Both the position numbers and the translations under genes were made by a program. Source: Bacteroidales bacterium (GTDB lineage: Bacteria; Bacteroidota; Bacteroidia; Bacteroidales; UBA932). Taken from it: DNA of 14,935 nucleotides. The notes below the pieces were generated by a model. The model did not search any database and had not been told where the DNA came from. It saw only the letters and a program-made list of their open reading frames with translations. The stretch covers positions 1 through 14,935 of the forward strand of contig SFMU01000054.1 of the NCBI GenBank assembly GCA_004552965.1, in the 5' to 3' direction. Positions 1-7,374 of the stretch are shown here, piece after piece (position 1 is the stretch's first letter; each line of letters begins with the position of its first letter).

Positions 1-115
1 TGGGTAACGATTGACACCAATCTTATTCAGAGGTCCGGTTTTTTTGGTTAAATTAGCAGACTATGGCGACCGGAACTTTAACACATCATTTTGAGAATTT
101 TTCTAAAAATATTTG

Positions 116-142
116 AAAAAGAGGCAGTTGCCTCTTTTTTTT
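116..142 (+). terminator. Rho-independent terminator of an upstream gene
   Basis: A GC-rich stem GAGGC (121-125) pairs with GCCTC (130-134) around an AGTT loop. It is extended outward by AAAAA (116-120) pairing with TTTTT (135-139), and a run of T continues to 142. This is a textbook intrinsic terminator. It is read here on the plus strand because no leftward gene feeds into it from the right, but the symmetrical A and T tracts could let it work in both directions. The gene it terminates lies beyond the left edge. The insertion sequence begins about 20 bases further on, so it landed just past the end of a transcription unit. Confidence 0.8.
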
Positions 143-160
143 GTCAAATATTGTTTGTAT

Positions 161-174
161 CTTTGTAGCTATAT
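161..174 (+). repeat. Left terminal inverted repeat of the IS
   Basis: CTTTGTAGCTATAT matches the reverse complement of 1981-1994 over all 14 bases, and the match stops on both sides. The outermost bases CTTTG also form the end of a TATCTTTG box (158-165) resembling the Bacteroidetes -7 promoter element. Transcription of the transposase may therefore start at this end. The TA of that box would then come from flanking DNA. Confidence 0.8.
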
Positions 175-185
175 GTGGCTATTTT

Positions 186-1964
186 ATGAAACTTACAATC
201 AGTAAATCCAAGAACGCGACTTTATATTATGTCCAGAAGTCCTACAGGACAGAGTCCGGAAAGAGTTCTACTAGGACAGTAGAACGATTAGGAACAATAG
301 AAGAAGTAGAAGCTCGTTTTGGTAAAGAGAATACGATGGAAGCGGTCAATGCATACATCCATGAGCTAACCAAGGCAGACAAGGAACTTCGACGGGACGT
401 AGTTGTTAAGTTCTCGCAAAGTGCTCTGATCAAGAGTGATACCCAGCGTTGCTTCAATGGTGGCTACCTGTTCCTTCAGAAGGTATATCACGATTTGGGG
501 CTGGATAAGATCTGCAAGGCGATAGAGAAGAAGCACAAGAACGAATACGATTTGAACGAGATTCTGTCGATGTTGCTCTACACGAGAGTACTTTATCCAG
601 GCTCCAAACGGTCATCACTGGAGGATGCAAAACGCTTCATTGAGCAGCCGAAAGCAACCATTCATCAAGTCTACAGAGCATTGTCACTTTTGGCGAAGGA
701 GATGGATGACATTCAGGCTGCCGTATACAAGAACAGCCTGAAATTGGGTAAGCGGAATGACTCCGTCATTTATTATGACTGCACGAACTACTACTTCGAG
801 AGTGAGGAGGAATGCGGTCTGCGTCAGTATGGGCACTCTAAGGAGAGTCGCCCCAATCCAATCGTGCAGATGGGGCTGTTCACCGACAAGGACGGCATTC
901 CGCTTGCGTTCTGCATCAATCCGGGCAATAAAGCAGAGACCACAACTCTTAAGCCGCTGGAGGATAAGCTCCGCGAGAAGTTCGGCATATCAAAAGTGGT
1001 AGTATGCACAGATGGAGGACTTGCGTCTTATGAAAACAGACTAAATGATCACGTCGGAGAGAGGGCCTTCATCACTGTACAGTCACTGAAGAAGATTGAA
1101 AAACATTTGCAGGAGTGGGCATTGAAAACGACAGGATGGAAACTTGTCAACTTCCAAGGAAAAAACGGCCCGGAACTATCCGAAATTGAATATGACTTAA
1201 CCCAACTTGATTTCCAGAAATATGCCGATGCACTCTTTTGCCGTGAACGTTGGATAAAGACAAGACTCAGCAAGACCGGCGAGGAATTGGAGCAGCGACT
1301 CATAGTAACCTTCTCGTTTAAATACCGCGACTACCTGCGTCATACGCGTGAAAAGCAGATTGCCAGAGCTAAGGAAATCATTGATAAGGGCGCAGCTGGA
1401 AAGTTGGGCAAGAGCCAGAACGACCCCAAACGCTTCATCAAACAGGAGAACTGCACAGAAGATGGGGAACTTGCCGGGATAAAGACTTTTTCTCTCAATC
1501 AGGAGATGATAGAGCAGGAAGAGCGTTTCGATGGCTTCTACGGTATCTGTACAGACCTCGAAGACAACGCCGCTGAAATCATCAAGATGAACGGAGGACG
1601 GTGGATCATCGAAGATTGCTTCCGAATCACCAAGACTGAGTTTGAGGCGAGGCCAGTCTTCCTTCAGAGGGATGACCGCATCAAGGCACACTTCCTCACC
1701 TGCTTCCTTGCTCTTTTGCTATATAAATATCTTGAAAAGAAAGTTAACCGAGGAGATAAGCACTTCTCTCCAGCCCAGATAATCGACACCCTAAAGGATA
1801 TGAACTTCATAGCTGTGAGCGGTGAAGGCTATATACCCACATACACCAGAGGGGATCTTACCAACAACCTGCACGGCTCTGCCGGCTTCAGAACTGATAC
1901 TCAGATTGTCTCAAAACAAAGAATGAAATCCATAATCGTTGAATCTAAAAAATCTTCAAAATAA
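186..1964 (+). CDS. IS1634-family DDE transposase
   Basis: This 592-residue enzyme catalyses cut-and-paste or copying movement of the surrounding insertion sequence by binding its terminal repeats and cutting the DNA ends. The N-terminus (MKLTISKSKNATLYYVQKSY) is the usual short beta-strand opening of IS1634-type transposases. The three acidic catalytic positions are seen in their family contexts. They are Asp198 in YYDCTNYYFE, Asp276 in VVCTDGGLASYENR, and Glu476 in GGRWIIEDCFRI, followed by a TEFEARPVF motif. The long insert between the second Asp and the Glu is normal for IS4-superfamily enzymes. The reading frame is open back to a TTG at 141, but that lies outside the left repeat. The ATG at 186 lies inside the element and gives the standard N-terminus. 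No frameshift or internal stop is present, so the element may be active. Confidence 0.93.
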   Translation: MKLTISKSKNATLYYVQKSYRTESGKSSTRTVERLGTIEEVEARFGKENTMEAVNAYIHELTKADKELRRDVVVKFSQSALIKSDTQRCFNGGYLFLQKVYHDLGLDKICKAIEKKHKNEYDLNEILSMLLYTRVLYPGSKRSSLEDAKRFIEQPKATIHQVYRALSLLAKEMDDIQAAVYKNSLKLGKRNDSVIYYDCTNYYFESEEECGLRQYGHSKESRPNPIVQMGLFTDKDGIPLAFCINPGNKAETTTLKPLEDKLREKFGISKVVVCTDGGLASYENRLNDHVGERAFITVQSLKKIEKHLQEWALKTTGWKLVNFQGKNGPELSEIEYDLTQLDFQKYADALFCRERWIKTRLSKTGEELEQRLIVTFSFKYRDYLRHTREKQIARAKEIIDKGAAGKLGKSQNDPKRFIKQENCTEDGELAGIKTFSLNQEMIEQEERFDGFYGICTDLEDNAAEIIKMNGGRWIIEDCFRITKTEFEARPVFLQRDDRIKAHFLTCFLALLLYKYLEKKVNRGDKHFSPAQIIDTLKDMNFIAVSGEGYIPTYTRGDLTNNLHGSAGFRTDTQIVSKQRMKSIIVESKKSSK

Positions 1965-1980
1965 GACTAAACACCAGACT

Positions 1981-1994
1981 ATATAGCTACAAAG
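1981..1994 (-). repeat. Right terminal inverted repeat of the IS
   Basis: ATATAGCTACAAAG is the exact reverse complement of 161-174. It starts 17 bases after the transposase stop codon, a compact arrangement typical of insertion sequences. Confidence 0.8.
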
Positions 1995-2010
1995 TTGCCT
2001 AGTACGCAAG

Positions 2011-2041
2011 GCCCCAAATCGCCACTACAGCGGTCTGGGGC
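2011..2041. terminator. Imperfect GC-rich hairpin between IS and trmO
   Basis: GCCCCA (2011-2016) pairs with TGGGGC (2036-2041). After one mismatch, ATCGC pairs with GCGGT (2030-2034, one G-T wobble), leaving a 7-base loop. Neither strand has a proper T tract next to the stem, so it is not a classical terminator. It sits 83 bases past the trmO stop on the leftward strand and could help end that transcript or stabilise its 3' end. The rest of 1995-2123 shows no gene. Confidence 0.3.
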
Positions 2042-2123
2042 TTCGATATCTTTAAAATGAAGTGTCAAAGTCGAGAATATATTCGGGAGAATCAAGAACA
2101 ATCCCGGACATTGTGGCGGCAGG

Positions 2124-2771
2124 TCATCTGACTCTGCTGATGGAGACTACAGAAAGCATTCCCTCCCGGACGGCTTTGTACTGCGGTCTCGGGTCCTGGG
2201 CCAGAACCTCTTTGAGCACTTTTATGTCCAGATCTCCGGGACACAGTTCTTCGGGTATGTCCACCTCAAGCGTTTTCCAGGCATTTGAGTCCACGAAGCC
2301 TGATTTGGCCCCGGGGTGGCTGTCCGCGTACCCGACATAGGGCTTTATGTCGAATATGGGCGTGCCGTCCATCAGGTCTGCTCCAAGTACATGTATCACC
2401 GGCCCGACAGGTTGCCCTTTTTCATCAGCAGCGTTGAATTCAATCCGTCCGATTCTGGCGGAAGTCAGTCCAAGCCGGTTCGGACGGAAGGGGGAACGGC
2501 TTGCAAAGACTCCGACTCTTTCGTTGCCTCCGAGCCGTGGAGGGCGGACGGTAGGCTGGAACCCCCGGCCGGAACCCTTCCCTGCCTGTGAGAATTCCCA
2601 GATGATCCAGATGTAGTCGAAATCTTCCAGCCCCCGCAGGGCATCCGGATTGCGGTACCCCGGTTCGAAGACAATCCTGCCCGGCAGGTCCGGGGCAAGG
2701 CCGGCCTGTCGGGGTATCCCGAACTTGGTCGGGAAAGGGGAGTGGAAATATGCTATCGGCTCAATCTGCAT
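2124..2771 (-). CDS. trmO: tRNA (t6A37) N6-methyltransferase TrmO (TsaA/UPF0066)
   Basis: TrmO uses S-adenosylmethionine to methylate N6 of threonylcarbamoyl-adenosine 37 in ACY-decoding threonine tRNA, producing m6t6A and tuning decoding in the cytoplasm. The 215-residue protein has the family opening (SPFPTKFGIPRQ, residues 11-22) and the signature block VRPPRLGG...VGVFASRSPFRPNRLGLT (75-103). It also has DGTPIFDIKPYV (135-146) and a late DPRPQY. The tail after DPRPQY is only about 16 residues and lacks the aromatic YG-type strand I would expect from longer homologues, so the C-terminus may be shortened. In the same frame the sequence stays open for about 25 codons after the TGA. The ATG overlaps the end of the upstream nitroreductase gene by 11 bp, so the two are probably co-transcribed and translationally coupled. 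Confidence 0.9.
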   Translation of the reverse strand: MQIEPIAYFHSPFPTKFGIPRQAGLAPDLPGRIVFEPGYRNPDALRGLEDFDYIWIIWEFSQAGKGSGRGFQPTVRPPRLGGNERVGVFASRSPFRPNRLGLTSARIGRIEFNAADEKGQPVGPVIHVLGADLMDGTPIFDIKPYVGYADSHPGAKSGFVDSNAWKTLEVDIPEELCPGDLDIKVLKEVLAQDPRPQYKAVREGMLSVVSISRVR

Positions 2772-3288
2772 CTATGACCTGTTCCCATCTGAGCGATTCT
2801 TCGTCCTGAGGCTTCCTTTCATCGCAGGGATGCCCCAGGGCTATCAGGCAGAGGATCGACTTGTCTTCCCCGATGCCCAGAATCTCCTTTGCCATCGAAT
2901 CGGCCGACACTCCTTCCGTGGAACTTTCCCTGTTCCTGATCTGGCACCAGCAGGTGCCTAGTCCCAGGTCCTGCGCCTGATACTGCATGGAGACAGCGGC
3001 GATCGAACCGTCTTCTATCCAGGTGTCGAGTTCTGACGGATTCCCCATCACTGCAATTACGGTCGGAGCACCGGCAAGGAAAGCCGAACCGTGGGTCCGG
3101 ACTCTGGACAGGGCTTCGATCCTGGTCTTGTCTGAAGTGACGGCGAAGGACCATTTCCTGAGTCCCTTGCCGGTGGGAGCCATCAGGGCGGCCGAAAGGA
3201 CCGTCTTCAGATCTTCCGGGCTCACCGGCTCTTCCGTGTATTTCCTGTGGCTGCGGCGCTGCCGCGCGAGTTCTTTGAAACTGTTCAT
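2761..3288 (-). CDS. Nitroreductase-family protein (FMN-dependent)
   Basis: This 175-residue protein belongs to the small nitroreductase family, homodimeric cytoplasmic flavoproteins that use NAD(P)H to reduce nitro compounds, quinones or other acceptors. Evidence is the N-terminal RRSHRKY (residues 11-17), which matches the RRSxRxF phosphate-contact motif. Further evidence is APTGKGLRKW (37-46), matching the APSxxNxQPW-type motif with changed middle residues, and the GLGTCWCQI segment (109-117) that normally lines the flavin. The physiological substrate cannot be read from sequence. The frame extends upstream to a TTG at 3312, but the ATG at 3288 gives the family-typical start (MNSFKELARQRRS). 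It is first in a leftward pair with trmO, overlapping it by 11 bp. It is divergent from the M23 peptidase operon. Confidence 0.88.
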   Translation of the reverse strand: MNSFKELARQRRSHRKYTEEPVSPEDLKTVLSAALMAPTGKGLRKWSFAVTSDKTRIEALSRVRTHGSAFLAGAPTVIAVMGNPSELDTWIEDGSIAAVSMQYQAQDLGLGTCWCQIRNRESSTEGVSADSMAKEILGIGEDKSILCLIALGHPCDERKPQDEESLRWEQVIDAD

Positions 3289-3292
3289 GGTA

Positions 3293-3300
3293 CAAATATA
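3293..3300 (-). promoter_or_regulatory. Probable -7 box for the nitroreductase-trmO pair
   Basis: On the minus strand TATATTTG fits the Bacteroidetes -7 consensus TAnnTTTG exactly. Only four bases separate it from the ATG at 3288, so a transcript initiated here would have essentially no leader. A -33 TTTG at the usual 19-21 base spacing is not present. The nearest candidates are a TTTG 16 bases upstream and a GTTG 23 bases upstream, which lowers confidence. Confidence 0.4.
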
Positions 3301-3371
3301 GTGAATTGGCAATCTTCAAAAAACAACCTGCTTCGGATTGCTGATTATTTTTTCGATGACTGGAACATGAG

Positions 3372-3402
3372 TTTGATTTGAGCAGCGGATTTGTTATTTT
3401 TG
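3372..3402 (+). promoter_or_regulatory. Bacteroidetes-type promoter of the M23-MscS-SDR operon
   Basis: TTTG at 3372-3375, a 19-base spacer, and TATTTTTG at 3395-3402 match the primary sigma-factor consensus of Bacteroidetes (TTTG, 19-21 bases, TAnnTTTG) in every defined position. The operon's first ATG begins at 3407, four bases after the -7 box, so the predicted start of transcription falls at or within a couple of bases of the start codon. Confidence 0.65.
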
Positions 3403-3406
3403 AAGA

Positions 3407-4678
3407 ATGAACAGAAAAAGAATCATAAGCATTGCAATAGTTGCTCTCATCCTGTCTGCCGGCATATTCAATCCCGGCTGCAGACGTGGGGGCAATGTAC
3501 AGGAGGAAGAGACGGCCGAAGTGAAGGACTCGGTCCCGGCGATGGGATTCTGGCCGGATTCCCTCCTTTGCGAAGTCGGCAGAATCCGCCAGGGTGAAAC
3601 CTTTTCCGGCCTTATGGTCCGTCTGGGGATGCCTGCTGCCGATGTCTATGCACTGGTTGACAGCCTGGACACCGCATTCGATGTCAGGAAGTTGAGGGCG
3701 GACAAGGACATTGCGGCCTACTACTCCACAGACACTCTCGAGGGAGGGGAGGTGAAGAAGGAACTGCGCTATGTCGAGTACAGGAAGGACATTGCTTCCA
3801 GCATCATATTCAAGACTGTCGCCCCTCTTGGTTTCTGGGAATATGAAAAGCCAGTCTCCAACGAGAGGAAGTTCTCCCATGTCGTGATTTCGTCGAGTCT
3901 GTGGAACGACATGCAGAAGGCCGGCTCCGATCCGAGGCTCATCGCCACCCTTTCCGACATCTATGCCTGGACTGTCGATTTCTTCGGCCTTCAGGAAGGT
4001 GACGAGTTCAAGGTGATGTACCAGCAGAAGGTCTGCGAGGGAGCGGTCGTGTCGGTCGACACTGTCTTCTATGCCGAGTTCCGCAGCGAAGGCAAGGTCA
4101 TTCCCGCCGTGCGTTTCGAGGTTCCCGGCTGCGGAAAGTACTGGAAGCCTGACGGAGAGAGCATGAAGGGAGCCTTCCTCAAGGCACCTCTCCAGTTCTC
4201 CAGGATCAGTTCCGGTTTCTCCTACCACAGGAAGCATCCGGTCACCGGCAAAGTCAAGGCCCATACCGCAGTCGACTATGCGGCGCCGACCGGTACACCG
4301 GTGATGTCGATCGGAGACGGCACCGTCATCAGTGCCGGCTGGTCCGGGGCAGGAGGAAACATGGTCAAGATCCGTCACAACGGGGGCATCTACATGACGG
4401 CCTACCTGCATCTGTCGCGTTTCGCGAATGGCATCAAGGCCGGGACCAGGGTCAGCCAGGGCCAGGTTATCGGCTATGTCGGGGCGACAGGAGTGGCGAC
4501 AGGTCCCCATCTCGATTTCCGTGTCTGGAAAAACGGTACCCCTGTCAACCCTCTGAAGATGGACAATGTCCCGGACCCTCCTCTTCCTGAAGCCATGATG
4601 CCTCAGCTGGATTCGGTCTACAGGCATTACAGTGCCATAATGGATTCCCTTACCGTCACCAATCAACAGGTACTATGA
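3407..4678 (+). CDS. M23-family murein endopeptidase, predicted lipoprotein
   Basis: This 423-residue predicted lipoprotein probably cuts peptide cross-links in peptidoglycan during wall growth, as MepM-like M23 enzymes do. A hydrophobic signal segment (residues 5-20) ends in NPGC, with Cys25 as an atypical lipobox cysteine. A LysM/OapA-like domain (about 55-90) and a second domain resembling domain 2 of Csd3/MepM-type enzymes (about 155-215) precede the peptidase domain (about 265-395). Zinc ligands His286 and Asp290 (HTAVD) and the catalytic-type His335 (AYLHLS) and His368 (GPHLD) are present. The third ligand, normally the second His of HLH, is Asp370. I recall this HLD form from other Bacteroidetes proteins, so the enzyme is not necessarily dead. 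The last four bases overlap the channel gene start (ATGA). Confidence 0.88.
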   Translation: MNRKRIISIAIVALILSAGIFNPGCRRGGNVQEEETAEVKDSVPAMGFWPDSLLCEVGRIRQGETFSGLMVRLGMPAADVYALVDSLDTAFDVRKLRADKDIAAYYSTDTLEGGEVKKELRYVEYRKDIASSIIFKTVAPLGFWEYEKPVSNERKFSHVVISSSLWNDMQKAGSDPRLIATLSDIYAWTVDFFGLQEGDEFKVMYQQKVCEGAVVSVDTVFYAEFRSEGKVIPAVRFEVPGCGKYWKPDGESMKGAFLKAPLQFSRISSGFSYHRKHPVTGKVKAHTAVDYAAPTGTPVMSIGDGTVISAGWSGAGGNMVKIRHNGGIYMTAYLHLSRFANGIKAGTRVSQGQVIGYVGATGVATGPHLDFRVWKNGTPVNPLKMDNVPDPPLPEAMMPQLDSVYRHYSAIMDSLTVTNQQVL

Positions 4679-7374
4679 AAAAGACTATAGCTTTTGTCCT
4701 GGTTTTCCTCGCCTCCCTGTGGATGGCATCACCTTCGGGAGCGGTCTTCAATGAGCGGGATCTGTCACAGACGCTCAAGGTCCTCCGCTACGAACTGCGC
4801 AAGGTCCATTCGGAGATGGAATCACAGCAGTCCGGTTTCGAGGCCAGGGATGACGTCCAGCACAAGAAACTGGTCCGCCTCATCCAGGAGTGCAACGAGC
4901 TTTCCCTGATGCTCTATTCCCAGAAGCAGGACTTTACATTCGACCTGACATATGCCCTGCAGCAGGTCACTGACCAGTACCACGAATTCAATGAAGACAG
5001 GCTCCCGTACGACAATATCATCGCATTCTTCGATGTGGAGATCGCGCGGTACGGGAGACTGATAAATGCCCTGAAGGTTCTTCCTCCGGAACTTGAAAGC
5101 TTTCCGGACAGCCTCGGTACGCATATTCTCGATTCTCTCGCGCTTTCTCTCGGGGAGGCGGAGTCAATGGAGCCGGAGAGGGATGGAAGGGCAGTTCCGA
5201 ATCTTCTGGGGCTGCTCGAGAAGCAGAAGAAGGAAAGTCACGGAGTGTTCGTGCTGGACAGCCTCTCCTGCATCGACAGGGACAGCTGTCTCTTCTATGC
5301 CGAGGGTCTTCTGGATATGTACACAGACCTTCGCGCCCACATGGTCGAGGACAATGAATATTACGAAACGACCGACAGGAGGCTCAGGGAGGCCTATGAA
5401 TATGCCCAGGAGCGGTATCGCCTTGTCCAGAAGAAGATATTCATCGACGGACAGCAGAATTACCTGACGCTGCTCAGGAATCTTCCTCAGTCCGTGCGTC
5501 AGGCCGCCTCGGACTTCGAGGACAAATACTCGAATTCCTTTCTCGTGGATGTCAGAAGCGAGTGGCGCGGGCCTAGGGTACTGGCCTTCTCGCTTTCGAT
5601 GCTGGCCTTCCTGTGCGTTTCGATACTGCTGAGCTATCTGATTCTGCATATTCTCAAGAAACGGGTGGCAAGGCTCCGGTCCGAGTCTTTCCGCAGGCGG
5701 GAATTCACGATCCACCTTCTGGTCAGCGTGCTGCTTTTTTCCGTGACCCTTGTGATCCTGCGCGCTTTCGTGCCATCTTCCCACTTCATCCGCATGGCGT
5801 CGGGAATACTCCTCCAGTTTTCGGTCCTGATGGCAACGATCCTTGCTTCCATCCTTTCCAGGGCCGAAATGAAGCAGGTCAACCATTCCCTGCGGATCTA
5901 CGTTCCTGTGCTCCTGATGGGACTTCTGGTGATTACCTTCAGGATCATCTTCATCCCTAACAGCGTCATCAACCTGATCTACTCTCCGCTTCTGGCGGTT
6001 TTCGCGGTTTGGCAGTACCACAGTGTGCGCAAGTACGGCAAACTGGTCAACAAGACCGACAGGAGTTTCGCCACGATGTCGCTTGTGATAACGGCTGTCA
6101 CTCTGGTTGTCGCCCTTGTGGGCTACTCCCTCCTCGGTCTCCAGGTGTACATCTGGTGGATCTTCCAGCTGACCGTCCTGCAGATCATCTATGCCTGCAA
6201 GGATTTCCTTCGCAAGTACAGGATGACGGTTGTCGAGAAGAAGATCGGAGCCTACAGGGAGAAGTACCCATCCTACCGGTCTAAAGACAAGGGCGCCTTT
6301 GTTCAGGTGACCTGGCTGTATGACATGTTCGACATGGCTCTCATCCCTCTCTTCGTGGTGATGTCCGTGCCGGTGTGCGTGTATCTGGCATCGAAAGTCT
6401 TCGATCTCACCGAAGTGTGCATGAATGCCTTCACACACAATTTCTTCAACTACGATTACCTCCACCTCTCGATGAGCAAGATCTTCATCATCCTGGATCT
6501 GTTCTTCGTGTTCAGGTACATCTGCTACATTCTGAGATCTTTCTACAAGGTCTATATGATGCACAAGGCCATCCGGATGTCCGGAACAGGATTCGTCAGG
6601 GAGAATGAACTGAACGTGACTCTTCCGAACAACATCATCGGAATCCTTGTCTGGGGTGCCTATGTGATAGTGATAATTTCTCTTCTGAACATCCCTACGG
6701 ACAAGGTTTCGGTGATTGTAGCCGGTCTTGCCGCCGGTCTTGGATTCGCATTGAAGGACATCCTGAACAATTTCTTCTACGGTGTCCAGCTGATGTCCGG
6801 CCGTCTGCGTGTCGGTGACACAGTCGAGTGTGACGGCATACGCGGCACGGTCGACAGCATCAACTATCAGACGACCCAGATTTTGGGTGTGGACGGCAGC
6901 CTCATCGCATTCCCGAACAGCACACTGTTCTCCAAGACTTTCAAGAACCTCACCAGGAGCGATTCCTACGAATGTGTCAGCCTCCAGGTCGGAGTCGCTT
7001 ACGGAACCGATGTCGAATATGCCAGGAAAGTGATTCTGGAAGCTCTTGCTCCTTTGCTGGAGGATGACAGGTTCGGCAGGAGCATGATAAAGGAAAGCTA
7101 TGGAATACAAGTCCTTCTCACCGGCTTCGGGGATTCCAGCGTAGACCTGACCGTGAGGCAATATGTCCTGGTGGAATACCGGGCATCCTATGTCGCCAAG
7201 GCGAATGAATTGATTTACAATGCATTGACAGTTAAGGGAATAGAGATTCCGTTCCCTCAGGTCGATGTCAATTTCAAAAATACCCTGAAGACCGGGAACG
7301 CTGCTCCCGGAGTTTCTTCTTCGGGAATGGTTAATCCTGAAAACACAGTATCCGGGAATAAAGATGAAAAGTAA
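4675..7374 (+). CDS. Large MscS-family mechanosensitive channel
   Basis: This 899-residue inner-membrane protein should open under membrane tension and release solutes during hypo-osmotic shock. A signal peptide (1-23) is followed by a long, charged, partly coiled-coil periplasmic region (about 24-298). About ten hydrophobic helices follow (from 301 to about 672). The pore-lining helix at about 678-706 contains VIVAGLAAGLGFALKDILNN, the glycine/alanine pattern of MscS TM3. The cytoplasmic MscS beta and alpha-beta domains follow (about 707-870; VGDTVECDGIRGTVDSINYQ, IAFPNSTLFSK). The size and layout resemble the multi-helix MscK-like members rather than the small three-helix MscS. Its start overlaps the M23 peptidase stop by 4 bp and its end overlaps the SDR gene by 11 bp, so all three are expected to be translated together. 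Confidence 0.9.
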   Translation: MKKTIAFVLVFLASLWMASPSGAVFNERDLSQTLKVLRYELRKVHSEMESQQSGFEARDDVQHKKLVRLIQECNELSLMLYSQKQDFTFDLTYALQQVTDQYHEFNEDRLPYDNIIAFFDVEIARYGRLINALKVLPPELESFPDSLGTHILDSLALSLGEAESMEPERDGRAVPNLLGLLEKQKKESHGVFVLDSLSCIDRDSCLFYAEGLLDMYTDLRAHMVEDNEYYETTDRRLREAYEYAQERYRLVQKKIFIDGQQNYLTLLRNLPQSVRQAASDFEDKYSNSFLVDVRSEWRGPRVLAFSLSMLAFLCVSILLSYLILHILKKRVARLRSESFRRREFTIHLLVSVLLFSVTLVILRAFVPSSHFIRMASGILLQFSVLMATILASILSRAEMKQVNHSLRIYVPVLLMGLLVITFRIIFIPNSVINLIYSPLLAVFAVWQYHSVRKYGKLVNKTDRSFATMSLVITAVTLVVALVGYSLLGLQVYIWWIFQLTVLQIIYACKDFLRKYRMTVVEKKIGAYREKYPSYRSKDKGAFVQVTWLYDMFDMALIPLFVVMSVPVCVYLASKVFDLTEVCMNAFTHNFFNYDYLHLSMSKIFIILDLFFVFRYICYILRSFYKVYMMHKAIRMSGTGFVRENELNVTLPNNIIGILVWGAYVIVIISLLNIPTDKVSVIVAGLAAGLGFALKDILNNFFYGVQLMSGRLRVGDTVECDGIRGTVDSINYQTTQILGVDGSLIAFPNSTLFSKTFKNLTRSDSYECVSLQVGVAYGTDVEYARKVILEALAPLLEDDRFGRSMIKESYGIQVLLTGFGDSSVDLTVRQYVLVEYRASYVAKANELIYNALTVKGIEIPFPQVDVNFKNTLKTGNAAPGVSSSGMVNPENTVSGNKDEK

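Larger units (their letters stand above)
161..1994 (+). mobile_element. Complete IS1634-family insertion sequence
   Basis: A single transposase gene fills the element and is bracketed by perfect 14-bp inverted repeats, CTTTGTAGCTATAT at 161-174 and its reverse complement at 1981-1994. The unit of about 1.83 kb and one long DDE transposase are typical of the IS1634 group of the IS4 superfamily. It is richer in A and T than the neighbouring chromosomal genes, as expected for acquired DNA. It lies in intergenic DNA between a terminator and the 3' end of trmO, so no gene is visibly broken. I see no short direct repeat flanking the ends. Members of this family are known to make long or variable target duplications, so the exact outer boundary could be a few bases off. 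Confidence 0.85.

Noticed and set aside
1..51. Possible last 16 codons of an upstream protein (frame 1, ending TAA at 49-51)
   Set aside because: The frame reads WVTIDTNLIQRSGFFG and then stops, and a terminator follows about 65 bases later. Sixteen codons are too few to identify a family or prove coding.
58..75. ACTATGGCGACCGG, which recalls the start region of 5S rRNA
   Set aside because: The bases after it do not continue into the conserved 5S sequence, and no 23S 3' end precedes it.
141..185. TTG start adding 15 residues to the transposase
   Set aside because: It lies outside the left terminal repeat, and the added residues do not belong to the family N-terminus.
2062..2961. Plus-strand frames opposite trmO and the nitroreductase
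   Set aside because: They are short overlapping shadows, while the minus strand carries two well-conserved families.
2819..4666. 615-codon open frame on the minus strand across the M23 gene
   Set aside because: It is antisense to a gene with clear peptidase motifs and overlaps the nitroreductase in another frame. The translation has no domain and shows the skewed composition of a codon-bias shadow.
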